Source of the DNA: Cryptomeria japonica
Taxonomy: Eukaryota; Streptophyta; Pinopsida; Cupressales; Cupressaceae
Direction of reading: 5' to 3'
DNA length: 64,000 nucleotides
NCBI RefSeq assembly: GCF_030272615.1
Contig: NC_081415.1
Coordinates: forward strand, 189,626,270-189,690,269
The notes below the pieces were generated by a model. That model did not search any database, had not been told where the DNA came from, and saw nothing but the letters and a program-made list of their open reading frames with translations. Positions within the stretch are counted from its first letter, which is position 1, and each line of letters starts with the position of its first letter. Positions 1-11,635 of this stretch are shown piece by piece. The translations under genes and the position numbers were made by a program.

Positions 1-655
1 AAATAGAAATAATAGAGATAGCATAAGAACACACCATAACACAAGATATTTTAATGAGGAAACCTGGTGTGGGAAAAACCTCGATGGGATTTGTGACCCA
101 AAATATTTACTCACCAGTCAATGAATAAATACTACTTACAATAGTGGCTTGCACATGTAGGGAGGCCAACAACCTAGAGCTCACTACTCAAAGAAGAGTC
201 TCACTGACTACAAAATGAATTATTAAATCCAATATAATGTACTTCTCAAAAAAAAAAATCTAATGCCAGGTTTAGTACTGGTTTAAGCTCAGATAGATGC
301 CATAACCAAAAACCTTCGCTGCTACTAAACAACTATCTTCTACCATACATCTCTATTCCATCATTCATTACAAAATGATCTATAAGATCTCATACATATA
401 TGAGTCTTTTACAATATACCATGTTGGCTTACAAAATATAATTATACTACAATAAACAAAAGGTCATCCCATGTCAGCTAGAGTGTCAGTATGCTTTGTT
501 GCCTATGTAATATAAATGCCAGTGTAATTGTCTGCCGGTGTTGGTGTCTGCTGGTGTATGAATTTTGTGATGCCTGTGCATGTAGAAACCTATTGCCAGT
601 TGGTTGCCATTAATGACAACATCAACTATTCTCATAAGAGTGTAGAATGCCAACA
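1..655 (-). mobile_element. LTR fragment (LTR-0), cut by window start
   Basis: This stretch resembles the LTRs of element A and Copia-1. It carries the GGAAACC...GGGAAAAACC core (about 59-80), the small hairpin at 84-101, the box GTTGCCATTAATGACAAC near 604-620 and the terminal CCAACA at 650-655, which is the U3 start read on the minus strand. No polypurine tract follows position 655, so this is either the 5' LTR of a minus-strand element lying to the left or a solo LTR. I see no coding content. Confidence 0.7.
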
Positions 656-1077
656 TACCTTTCATTCCCTTTTCTGTTACAGTAAACTATATATGCATTT
701 AATTCTAAAACTTTCATTTTAGAAATAACTTGTATATTGGAAACAAATCTGTTGTTAGCTCTTTGCCTAGGCATTCTGATCCCTCTTGTCCTTTGAGGCA
801 TGAGAGAGACTCGATTAGAGTCTAGGGCATTTTGATTCTATTGGAAAGGGTATTTTTCGTGGGTGTGGGTAATTAAACTATGTTTTACTTATCTTCATTC
901 ACTTTATTTTAAATCAATTTTTCACATCTACTTTCAGGGTTAGGGGTAGATGTTAGTTTGTCTTTATTGCTTTCTGGTTAAAAGAATATTCAAAAAACAT
1001 ACATTTTATCCAATGAAGGGAGTTGTGCCTTCATATCAGAATTCAGAGAGAACTTGCACTTACATTGCAAGGGACTC
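656..1077. other. Spacer with no recognised feature; ends in element A target site
   Basis: About 420 bp without a supported ORF or recognised repeat. The last five bases, GACTC (1073-1077), match GAATC (14477-14481) at four of five positions and are read as the target-site duplication of element A. In the ancestral locus this spacer would continue directly into the sequence at 14482. Confidence 0.5.
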
Positions 1078-1872
1078 TGCTAGGATTCCCAAAGATACTG
1101 AGAGGGGGGGGGGGGGGTGAATCAGTATCTAACCGATATATAAATTTACTTGACTTAAAACATGAAATGCATATCAAAATGGTGTATTAGTAAACCAAAA
1201 GTAATGCAGTAACTAAGAATAATAACAACAACATGAGAAGCACACCATAACACAGTATTTTAATGAGGAAACCTGGTGTGGGAAAAACCTTGGTGGGATT
1301 TGTGACCCACAATATTCGCTTACTGGTCAATAAGAGAATACTACTTTTACAATAGGGGCCTGCACATGCAGGAAGGCCAAGTGCCTAGAGCTCACTGCTC
1401 AATTACAAAAGAAGTCACACTGGCTTACAAAAGGATTATAAAAATCCAATGTCTTGTACTGCTTCAGATTAGCATCTGCTATGCCAGGTTCAGTACTGGT
1501 TTAAGCTCTGCTACATACATAAACCCTTAACCAATAATTCGCATATTAGGTCTGCATAATTTTGCCTATCTCCTTACTACAAAATGATCTACAATTATCT
1601 CATACATATATGAGTCATATTACAACTCACCATGTCTGCTTACAATGATTTTACAATTAATTACAAAATACATTTTAAACAAAATTGAAGTCGGCCAAGG
1701 TGCTGGTATCCTTCCTTTCACTATCGGTGTTTTGTATGCCGGTGTAGAGTCAATCTGTCGGTGCTGGTGCCGGTATCTTTGTCTTGCTGGTGTCATATGA
1801 TTGCAAGGTTGCCATCAATGACAAAACCTTCAATCACCTACAATTTCTCATTGGAGTGTGCATTTTCCAACA
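1078..1872 (-). repeat. Element A 3' LTR
   Basis: 795 bp LTR closely matching 13691-14476. In plus orientation it starts TGCTAGGATTCCC, carries a long G-run (about 1103-1117), the hairpin GTGGG/CCCAC (1293-1310) and the box TTGCCATCAATG (1809-1820), and ends CCAACA (1867-1872). It abuts the polypurine tract of the internal region. Confidence 0.88.
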
Positions 1873-1898
1873 ATCTCCCCCTTTGGCATTGATGGCAA
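1873..1898 (-). promoter_or_regulatory. Element A polypurine tract and adjoining inverted-repeat arm
   Basis: On the minus strand the sequence next to U3 is CCAAAGGGGGAGAT, a typical copia 3' polypurine tract for plus-strand priming. It is preceded by TTGCCATCAATG (plus strand CATTGATGGCAA, 1887-1898), the exact inverted complement of 1809-1820 inside the LTR. The same block follows the 3' LTRs of element B, Copia-1 and Copia C. Confidence 0.85.
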
Positions 1899-2062
1899 CA
1901 CTCATGAGAAAAATCAAATGTGCCCAAAATAATATCCAAAAATGGTATGCCAAAATTGTCTTACCAAAACTGTGTGCCAAAAAATGTATGCTCCCCCTGA
2001 GAAAATGATGTCCTCTCTTCTGACCATTTTTCTCATCCCACTACTCCCCCTTTGACATCTTG

Positions 2063-5000
2063 TCATTCGGTGGCAGTGGAGTCCTGCCTGGATTCTTGTA
2101 ACCGATGGGTTACAATCTGAAAGATATATGTCAAAATCAAATTTATACCATTACTGAATGTTTTGCTGCCTTTTATTGCCTCTTGAGTTCTCTGCACTAT
2201 ACCGGCGAGTATGTGCATTTTCTCTTCCGATGTCTTCAGTTCGGGAACCAGAGCCTCAGATATTTCTTTTCTCAAATAAATAAGGTATTCTAGTCTTGGA
2301 CTAAGTTTGCATTTCAAGTCCTTTGCTTTATCCTTTATTCCCTGTTTGTCATTTTCTAGTTTCTTGATTTTCTCTTCTTGTTCTACAATCTTCTTTTCTA
2401 ACTCCAAAAATGAATCCGATGCACCTATCAGATTGTCAGGAATATTGTTTATCTTATCTTGTGCTTTGCTGATCTCCTTGTCAAGATCCTCTGTCAAAAT
2501 ATTTGTTTTACAAGTGTCTTTGTACAGTTTTTTGAGGTCAAAAATTATTTCTCCAAGTTTCAGTAATAGAGTATCCATTTCTTCCTTGTTCTTCTTCACA
2601 ATATCCTCAAAGAATTTCTCTTTTTCCTTTATCATTCTTTCCTTAAATGTATCCTCATTTATTTGATCAATAGTCAATAAGTTGCCAGTGATGAACTTAG
2701 ACAATGTGTCTAGTTGTCCTAAGAATCCTTATTATCAACTATGCACTTTGGTGCAATCAATTTAAGAATTAGTATTGTATCATCAATAGCCTTAAAGGCT
2801 TGTGCATTGCATTCAATGATCTTCTTTATTGAATATAACAGGACCTCTATTACACTTGCAGGTTTGAATTCTGCCATAGTTGTACCAGATGTTTGTCCAA
2901 CAGTCTTTACAATAGCCATGCTACCGGTTGTGGTAATTACCTTGCTTGATTTGACCTCTGGTAGGTCAATCTATGTTTGCATTTCTACAAACAAAGGTTT
3001 ATGCTTTTCAGTTTGGGCCAGTGGCACTGCCTCTATCTGAACTTGAGCTTTAACTTGTACCAGTTTTGGTTTCTCTATCTATATCTCAAAGGGTTTCTCA
3101 GAGCTTTTAACTACTAGTTTCTTAGATGTAATCTCTATTTGTACCTCAGAACTCTCTTTTGCTGGTTCTTTAGATGGTTTATCTGTTGTATCTACTGGTT
3201 CCTTAGTGGTATCCTCTATTGGTTGCTCTTCATATGAAGGTTTTTCTATGTTCAACTCAACCTTTGCAGCCGGTGACTTAGTAATCACATTTTTCTCCTT
3301 ATCCTCAGTGGTTTCTCTATCAACCACGACATCAACTTCCTATGTGTCTATATTTACCGTATACAAAATTTCAGATTCAGGATTTGTATCCTCTACCGGA
3401 GTCTTCATACTCTATGTGGTTGGTTGTCTATCATTAGTGTCTACTAGTGGAGTATCTAAAAGAGGTGGGGGCATATTGTCAGTTATTTTTAGGCTTGGTG
3501 GTCCAACTACCTTACCTTTCCCCTTATCTTCATCCTTTTGATATACTTTGATAGTTTTAGGCCTAAGTAATTCTTCCTCTTTTTCTTTTTCCACAAAGAA
3601 TATATCCCATCCATCTACGATTTCCTCATATACTTCATTTACTCTACCTGCCGTTAGTGCTACATGTCGGTGAGTAGTGGAGAATACTGTTCGGTTAGCT
3701 TCACTGATTAATTTGTCTATTTCATCAGGTGAGTTAACTGGATGCCCTGCCAATAATTTTTCAATCTTAATCTTCTTATCCAGCTCAACAATTGCTAATC
3801 TTATAGCTTCAAGTCTCCTATATAGATCATTTGGAATTTCATCAACAACTTCCATTAAGAATTTCTTGTATATATCTAAATGTAAAATTACACTATTCTC
3901 TATGCTTTCCTTGTCATCAACTGATAGTGTGTTGTATACTTTGTTGATGTTTTTCAACTTACCATCTCTGTTATTTCGCTAAGAAGTTTTTCTAGAGGAG
4001 TAATAGTCTGTTTCACCTTCTTCTTCTTAGGAGTCATTTTATTTGTTGGAGGCCTTATTCCCTGTTGCTTCTATCTTGTCCTTTTTGGTGTAGGAGAAGG
4101 TGTCGGTGAGGGTTTTCTTTTCCTTTCAACCCTTTTAAATAATGTCAGTACATCACTCTCAGAAGAAGTTCCAACTGGTGAAAGATGAGTTTCTAGTTGA
4201 GGTGCTTCCAACTCACTTTCACTTATACCACTTTGTCTCAAAACATCTTCCTTGATTGCATTTGACTACCGGGTTCCTTTCCTTATGGTTGCTTCAACCT
4301 TCTGAACCCTTTTTCTTGATTGAATTCCACTTTCTATTGTTTCAGCATTTCCAAAAACTTCCTCTTTCAGTTCCTTTGGAGCTTCAAGGAGGGCTTTTTC
4401 ATAAGTTTCAATGATGTTGTCATTTGTTTCATAACCCATTTCAATTACCCAAATAGTTTTAGGGACAACTACTTCCATGAAAATTTCATCTTTCTTGATC
4501 ACAAAACATATTTCTTTCTGATGCTTATCCACAATAGCTTGTGATAGTCTTACTTTGGTTTTCATTCGAGCCTTCAATGCTTAAAAATACTCATTAAGGT
4601 TTTTCTCCCCGTTCTCTCCCATATTGTTTAGTAAATCTAATAGTTGTTTTCCTATCGGTATGTCAAAACCAAAATCTCTAGCACCAATACTGGGCACTTG
4701 TTTGGTTATGTACAACATCAAACAAACAATTAAGTTTCCAAATTTGAATGTTCCTTTCTTATCTCTTTTAATCTTTCCCAAATTGTCTATCAACTCATCT
4801 TTAAGCCATTCACATATGTCTATCCTTGCATTATCATTGATCATATCATAGGCACTCTTGATACACATGCTAGAAACTGAGTTCAACCTATTTGCATGTG
4901 TAGCCTTATAACCTAAGATCAACTGATAAATTTGACATTTATATCTTTTACATCGTTTACCCTTAGAGATCTTTTATCAAATGTTGCACCTGTTAGGTTT

Positions 5001-5485
5001 ATCATTGTGTCATTTGAGACCACCTTTATTTTGTCTGATCTATTACTGGTGGAGGGTAACCCTGTTATAGCTTTTACTGCTTCTTTTATGATTTTATGAA
5101 TTGAGTCCATCCAGAAAAATTCACCATGTACTCTACTTAACATAATCCTTATGATATCCTTGGGAAAATCTGGGATACTAAGAATTTCAGTGAAACCTAG
5201 CGTTTCCACTATCTTATGTTTAAGCTTGACATTTCCAAATTCATCACAAATCATGGTTTTAAAAATGTTCTTAATCTCATCATCACCTAATTCCTCAATA
5301 TGAAAGTGTATATACATCCTAGGGTCTTCAACATATACTACTCCTTTAGGGATTTGAGAGAATGCACCTATGCTATCATCTTTCTTCGCAATTTCAGGAA
5401 CTAGCTAGAATATGGGTCTAGGGTGCTTAACAACTTCAACAATAGTAGGGTTTGTAATAAATTCAGGAGTGGATGAAGATGCCAT
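2063..5485 (-). pseudogene. Element A ORF2: conserved unknown protein with coiled-coil tail
   Basis: About 1,140 codons on the minus strand, broken by stops and at least two frame changes (near 4920 and 2710). The chosen start is the ATG at 5485, giving MASSS; element B's ORF2 begins MASAS. The first roughly 350 residues form a globular region with landmarks IRIMLSRVH, KAITGLPST, SNDTMINLTG, FKFGNLIVCLMLYI and MGYE, each with a counterpart in element B. Next comes a region rich in Lys, Glu, Thr and Pro (about 3079-3960), then a Lys/Glu-rich heptad-like coiled coil (2063-2704) ending in STATE and a stop. No protease, integrase, RT or RNase H motif is visible. It sits where pol would be in a copia element. 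It has no obvious signal peptide and its function is unknown; a structural or RNP role is only a guess. Confidence 0.75.
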
Positions 5486-5922
5486 ATCTATAAATACCTC
5501 AATCTGCCTTAAGGATGAATGATTTGATGGATTGCTTCACTTCTTCGCTTAGAATGCCTTCGCTCTAGAATTTTCATGCTCTCAAAGATTTGAATGCTCG
5601 ATGAATAAAAAAAGGAGCCAAAACACTTCTTTATAATGTTATTTTCTCCAACTACCACATTTAATGCTTACTGGTTAAGTTACAACTTAACTCATCAACC
5701 GGTATAGAAGTAATTTCAACTTCTTACCATCAACCAAGGGAATAATAGCATGTTTTTCATTTTGTTGCTAAACCCCCAAAAGATTTTGCTTCAGTTAGAT
5801 GAAGATTCTCTTGCCGGTGGAGTGTTACTCTATTCTGCTGGTGGAGGAGTATTCCCATCAATATTCTAATTTGACTTTCTAACCCATTGTTTTGAGAATT
5901 CTTGCTTTACCTCTTCAACTTT
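5486..5922. other. Element A inter-ORF spacer
   Basis: About 440 bp between ORF1 and ORF2. ORF1 may once have read somewhat further, as a Pro/Glu-rich stretch lies just past its stop near 5920. I see no clear splice or promoter signal. How ORF2 was expressed, from a spliced or internal transcript, cannot be told from the sequence. Confidence 0.4.
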
Positions 5923-6894
5923 TTATTTACCTTTCAAACTCAAACCTTTATTATTTTCCGGTGAGGACTTGCTTCTACAAAATTTAGCAATATATCCAAT
6001 TTTCTTATAGGCATAACAAGTCACATTGTTTTTCTGAATATCTTTCCCATATCCTATGCTAGTATGTGTTCTGCATTGATTAGATAAGTGTCCAAATCTT
6101 CCACAAACATAACATCTTACATTCATTCTGGAATTTTCTGAATTATGACCAACTTTGTTGCATTTATAATATTGATTGGTGGGTGTATTAGTGTTCTGAT
6201 AATTTCTAGATCTACACTGATTTTCTCTATGACCATACTTGTTATAGTTAAAGCATTTGCCATTAAATTTGTAAGTATTAGGTTGCCTTACCGGTTTGCT
6301 GTGATCATGATGGTTTGTAGTACTGGAGCTTTCACCAATTTCAAAGCCAAGGCCACCATTAGGTTTATGATTCTTCAGCATGTCACCAATTTCTTCTAAA
6401 CTTTTCTTGAATTTCTCCTTGTGTTGATTTGCAGTAGTCAGTTCATTCTCCAAGATTCCTTTCTATCTCATGACTTCAGTTCTATCATTTTGTGTGTGCA
6501 TTAGATCTGTCTTCAACATATCATTTTCATGGATGAGTCTTGTGTTTTCATTTCCAACATCATTTAGTCTTCTAACCAAGTCTTCTTCATTTTTATTTAT
6601 GTCTTAAATTTTTTTACATAATCTCATAGTCATATCCTGCATCTCATTCTTTGTTGTACTGATTTCTTGTCTTAGCTTGTTTACCAGATCATTAAGAGTT
6701 TCCTTTTCATTTTCCTCATTTTGCATCTTTTCACAAAGTTCTCTCCTCTTGTTCCATGCAATAGTAAAATTTTCTTGAAGTGCTTGAATAATATCTTGAG
6801 TAGCATTTAGATCATCTTCTAGTTTGATATTCTTCACCTTTTCTACATCATAGTCTGAAAGAGTTGTTTCTAATTGCTTTCTCAAGTTATCCAT
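5923..6894 (-). pseudogene. Element A ORF1: coiled-coil, zinc-knuckle (nucleocapsid-like) protein
   Basis: The ATG at 6894 opens MDNLRKQLE, 58 bp inside the primer-binding site. The first roughly 160 residues are a Leu/Glu/Lys-rich coiled coil (MDNLRKQLE to about GDMLKNHK). Then come a GLGFEIGESSS linker and four CCHC-type knuckles: CFNYNKYGH...C, YYKCNKVGH, a fully canonical CYVCGRFGHLSNQC, and CYAYKKIGY...C. Several knuckles have Tyr where Cys is expected. Two in-frame stops interrupt it (near 6604 and 6463). The DUF4219/UBN2-like capsid domain of ordinary copia gag, visible in Copia-1, is not recognisable here. The protein presumably binds RNA, and the coiled coil could provide multimerisation; that part is inference. 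Element B has the same order. Confidence 0.78.
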
Positions 6895-6951
6895 CTCCAC
6901 CAGTAACCAGATCTTCCTCAAGCTATTAGGCTTTTGAAAATAGAGGACCAA

Positions 6952-6965
6952 GCTCTAATACCAAT
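6952..6965 (-). promoter_or_regulatory. Element A primer-binding site (initiator-Met tRNA)
   Basis: On the minus strand ATTGGTATTAGAGC follows the LTR end directly. It matches the 3'-end complement of plant initiator-Met tRNA (TGGTATCAGAGC) with one C-to-T change, so the element was copied with a copia-style primer. It fixes the 5' LTR boundary at 6966. Confidence 0.88.
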
Positions 6966-6974
6966 TGTTAGGAT
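6966..6974 (-). repeat. Element A 5' LTR, first 9 bp, left of the Copia-1 insertion
   Basis: TGTTAGGAT is the U5 end of element A's 5' LTR. Its last five bases, AGGAT (6970-6974), recur at 13691-13695, where the LTR resumes. They are the target-site duplication made by Copia-1. Confidence 0.85.
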
Positions 6975-8034
6975 TATTAGGTCCCAGAGACAACTGAGGG
7001 CGGGGGGGATGAATCAATTGTCAAATAAATTCAAACCAAAAATAGTTTAACCAACTTAATGCTTAATACTGGTAAACCAATCTATTATACCAGTAGATAG
7101 TTTTATCAGTTAATTGCAATACCGATAAAGATTAATGCATGAAACAAAAGGACAAAGTCATCCACAACACATAACACCAATATTTGTACATGGAAACCCT
7201 GTAAGGGGAAAAACCACGATGGGAAATCTTACCCACAATCAGATGATACTACTACAGATAGTATGTGTATACAAATGGGGTCTGCACATGTAGAAAGGTC
7301 AAGCACCTAGAGCTCACTACTCAAACATAGAATAGGAGTCACACTAACTACAATTGGATGGTTAAATCCAATAAGGATGTACTGCTCAAAATAGAATCTT
7401 CATATGCTAGATTTAGTACTGGTGTAGTTCTGATATGCTTTCATAAAAACCTTGCTTCACCTTCAAATGATGTCTACATGTATAGCTCTACTTATTCTCA
7501 CATATATCTTCACACAATCCTTTTTCTCATTCCACATTTGATCTTACAAATAAGATCTTACATTTATACCATAACCTAAGACCAATTTTAGTAGGTTGGC
7601 TCTAAAGGATATTACAATAAAATCAATTTACAATTAAAACAATCTCTGATGAAATACCCAATTCAACACATTAGCTTGATGCATTTACAACAATAAAAAC
7701 ATCTCCATAGCATGTCGTGCTGATTTGAAAAAGATAAGCCTGCCTGTGTATAACCTAGACCTATTTGCTGGTAACAACAAATATGCAAATATGAATATGC
7801 TAATAAACAAATCTTCAAGACAAAGTGTTCAAATGACGTCTTCGACATAACCAAGTGTTTTCCATGCCATTCCAAGTGCCAGTGATCATTATATCCTGCC
7901 AGTGTACCTAATATTGGTGACTGTGCATGAGTCATTTGCTTGCCAATGAATGTTGCTGATTCTCTAAAGTGCCAGAGTTGATAAGGTTTAGTAGGTGTTG
8001 ACATCAATGACAAAACCATACCAAAATACCAATA
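6975..8034 (-). repeat. Copia-1 3' LTR
   Basis: 1,060 bp, paired with 12625-13690 and visually over 90% identical. It contains a G-run box (about 6998-7010), a hairpin with a wobble end pair (7219-7236) and TTGACATCAATG (7998-8009), and stops at CCAATA just before the polypurine tract. Confidence 0.88.
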
Positions 8035-8060
8035 ATCTCCTCCTTTGGCATTGATGGCAA
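8035..8060 (-). promoter_or_regulatory. Copia-1 polypurine tract block
   Basis: Minus-strand CCAAAGGAGGAGAT adjoins U3. It is flanked by TTGCCATCAATG (minus strand; plus 8049-8060), which pairs at 11 of 12 positions with the arm inside the LTR. Between this block and the RNase H end (8061-8421) I see only 3' untranslated sequence. Confidence 0.8.
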
Positions 8061-8421
8061 CACAAGATGGAAAAACCATCAAAGTGCCAAAACAGAAATG
8101 CCAAATACCAAAAACCAACAAAAGCCAACAATCTCCCAAAACAGATCATAACTAGAAATCAAAATATAGATACAGAGAGTAAAAATCTCTCCCCCAAGTA
8201 ACAATCTCTCCCCCTGAGAGTGACATGTATTTTCCTTGTGTGTTTTTCCATACCAATCTCTTCCCCTTTGACATCAAATACCAAAGTAAAAAAAAATTCA
8301 AATACAAAATACCAACCAATTCAATATAGCAACTACTCCTTCTAAGAAGTAGCTTCCTCATCAAAGTCGGAGTAAAATATTTCTCTGTTAATTCTGTCGG
8401 TTGATGACAAACATCAACTTC

Positions 8422-11400
8422 CTAAGTCTCTACCGGTGGGGGTATGACCCCAAGCTGATCTCTGAGATATTCAAAGGTCTCCTTAGGTAGAGGTTTAGTG
8501 AAAATATCTACAATATGCTCTTTAGTATTCACATAAACTAGTTTTATTTCTTTTGCTTCAACGTTTTCCCTTAGAAAATTCAGTTTGATAGAAACATGTT
8601 TGGTTTTAGAATGTAGTACCGGATTTTTAGATATATCAATTGCTATAGTGTTATCACAATAGATAGTAATAGGTTCCTTGCATTTTACCTTTATGTCCTT
8701 TAACATTTTCTTAAGCCATAATACTTGTGTATAGTTAGTTGCTGCTGCAACATATTCTGATTCTGTTGTTGATAAAGATGTACAACTTTATTTCTTACTC
8801 AACCAAGAAATTAATCTGCTTCCAAGAAAAAATGCTCCTCCAGTGGTGGTTTTTCTATCATTCACATCTCTTGCCCAATTTGCATCTGTGTATGCACATA
8901 ATTTAAAGTTTTCATCTCTAGGATACCATAATCCAAGATTTGTAGTGCCTTGCCGGTACCGAAAAAATCTTTTTTATTGCTGATTCATGATTTTCTCTAG
9001 GATTACTTTGAAATCTTGAAACAATACATATTGCATTCATGATATCAGGTCTTGTTTGTGTCAAATACAATAAACCTCCTATCATAGATTTATATCTAGT
9101 CGGATTAATAGGTGTAGATTCATCCCTTAGTGATAATTTGTCATTTGTAGTCATAGGTGTGCTTACCAGTTTAGAGTTTTCCATCCCAAATTTCTTTAGT
9201 AACTCTTTCAAGGACTTGGATTGACTCAAGAATATACCTTTATCAGTCTGTGAAATTTGCAATCCTAAAAAGAATTTTATTTCTCCAATCATAGACATTT
9301 CAAATTCTTGCTATATTTCAATAGAAAAGTCTTTACATAATCCATCTTCTTCTCCAAAGATTATATCATCAACAAAAACTTCTATAACCAAGATGTCATC
9401 ATTTGTCACTTTATAATATAAGTTGTTGTCAGCATTACCTTTAGAAAAACCAATCTTCAAAAGATACTTATCCAATGTTGCATACCAAGCTCTTGGAGCT
9501 TGCTTCAACCCATACAAAGCTTTTCTTAACCTACAAACCATATCTTTGTTATCTGTCAAAGAAAATCCATCAGGTTGTTCAATGTAAACTTCTTCAAGAT
9601 CTCCATTCAGAAATGCATATTTAATATCCATTTGATATACTTTGTAGTTCTTGTGTGCTGCAAAAGCCAAAAATAATCTAAATTCCTCAATTCTAGCTAC
9701 CGGTGTAAAGGTTTCATTGTAATCAATTTCTTCTTTCTGAGAATATCCCTTACACACTAGTCTTGCTTTATTTCTGATTGCCTTACCATCTTCATTTAGT
9801 TTGTTTCTGAATACCCACTTTGTTCCAATTACATTTTTGTCTTTAGGCCAGGGAACTAATGTCCAAGTGTTATTCTTCTCAATTTGCTCTAATTCTTCTT
9901 CCATAGCTTTAGTCCATTGTTTATCTTCACATGCCTCATTAATAGATGATGGTTCAATTTGAGAAATAAGACATACCTCTTCATTTGCCAATATTGCTCT
10001 TGTCATAACTCCTTTATACTTGTTTTCAATTATCTGATCTTCAGAGTGATTCAGTCTTACATAACAGGGTGTCTTCATTTTCTGTTGTTCCTTAGTTACT
10101 ATGGAATTGTCAGATGATACCGATGTAACTAGATCTTCATTCTATACCTGTGGGTTTAGTGAAGGTTTATTTGTTAGAATTTTTGTTGCCGATACAAAGT
10201 CTATATACCATGAAGTTCCTCTAAATTTTTCATCAATCTTCACATTTGTACTTTCAACAATTTTCTGCAATCTTTTGTTAAAACATCTATATGCCTTACT
10301 CTTAGATGAATAACCAAGAAATATTCCTTCATCATTTCTAGGATCAAATTTGCCAATATATTCATCCCTTCTAATATAGCATTTACTTCCAAATATTCTG
10401 AAATATTTAAGAGTAGGAGTAATACCAAACCATAGTTCATGAGGGGTCTTACCGGTTTCACCTTTGATGTGCACTTTGTTGAATGTATAGACCACTGTAC
10501 TTATTGCCTCTCTCTGATACAAATGTGGTAGATTTTCTTTAGATAACATACTTCTTGCTGCATCCAAGATAGTTCTATTTTTCCTTTCAACAACTTCATT
10601 CTACTGTGGTGTCCGGGGTGCTGATAGCTATCTTGTGATTCCATTTACTTCACAAAATGTATTAAATTCCTTAGATGTGAATTCTCCTCCTTGATCTGAT
10701 CTTAGACATTTGATTTTCTTACTGGTTTCATTCTCTACCATTGCTTTGAATAGTTTGAACTTCCCAAGTGCTTCTGATTTTTCTCTAAGAAAAGTAACTC
10801 AACACATTCTAGAATAGTCATCAATGATTTTCATGAAATATCTATCACCTTGTAAACTTTTAGTTCTAGCTGGACCACATAAATCAATATGAATTAAGTC
10901 AAGAGCATTATGGGATTTTTCTAGAATACTTTTGAAAGTAGCTCTAACTTGTTCTCCAAATTGACATTCCTTACATACTGTATTGTGAGGTTTGACAATT
11001 TTAGGTAAATCTCTAACTGCCTTAGTTGTAGTAATTTTTACCATGCAATCAAAATTTACACGACAGTGTCTCTTATGCCGTAGCCAAATTTCATCAATAT
11101 GTTGAATCAAGCATGTCTTTTTATTGTTATTCAAATGAAAGATATTACCTCTAGTTTGATTACTGATTGCAATTTTCAAACCAGTTCTATTCATGATTTT
11201 GTATTTTCCATTTTTTAATTGTAACTGAAATCCTTTTTCAACTAATTGGCCAACACTCAAAAGAATATTCTTTAAACCTTCAACATAGTAGACATTGCCA
11301 GTGTTATGCTTACCATCAAGAGATATTGTACCTTTAGCTTTGATCAAACAAGCTTTATCATTTCCAAATCTCACTAGACCTCCATTATATTCCTGAAAGG

Positions 11401-11480
11401 TCAAGAATTTACTTTTATCACTAGTCATATGATATGAGCATCCTGAATCAATGATCCATTCATCCTTAACTTCAAATTTA
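8422..11480 (-). pseudogene. Copia-1 pol: protease, integrase, RT and RNase H
   Basis: Read on the minus strand from right to left. The protease motif IDSGCSYHM lies near 11440. The GAG-pre-integrase region reads IWLRHKRH then CKECQFGEQVRA (about 10950-11110). Integrase shows DLIHIDLCGP and IIDDYSRM, then KTPHELWFG and FGSKCYI (10380-10870). RT has [16 protein letters not shown]-like [24 protein letters not shown] and the catalytic FVDDIIFG (9311-10078), continuing as LGLQISQ at about 9250. RNase H ends IYCDNTIAIDISKNP...DIFTKPLP (8422-8706). Integrase is disrupted at about 10570-10800 by TGG-to-TGA and CAG-to-TAG changes, and there is a frame break near 9310. The protein once handled processing, reverse transcription and integration of its own RNA; it is not functional as read here. 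Confidence 0.9.
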
Positions 11481-11635
11481 GCTGCCAGGGCCTGCTCTAC
11501 TGGTTAAATAGTAGGTGCCAGTTGATCTTCTATTATAGCAACAAAAACCCATCCATTGTCTATCGGTTCCTCATGAGAATCATCAGTCACTCCTTCATCA
11601 GTAAGATAACAAGATTTGTCTTTATTCTTCTTAAA

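Noticed and set aside
2307-3541. Plus-strand Ser/Phe-rich frames over element A ORF2
   Set aside because: Antisense of a Lys/Glu-rich coding strand; no conservation or motif of their own.
6952-6965. tRNA-like sequence at primer-binding sites
   Set aside because: Only 12-15 bp match the tRNA 3' end, next to LTRs; there is no tRNA gene.
7663-8364. Cys/Leu-rich frames in Copia-1's LTR and 3' untranslated region
   Set aside because: They lie across the LTR/PPT boundary, recur only as parts of LTRs, and have no domain.
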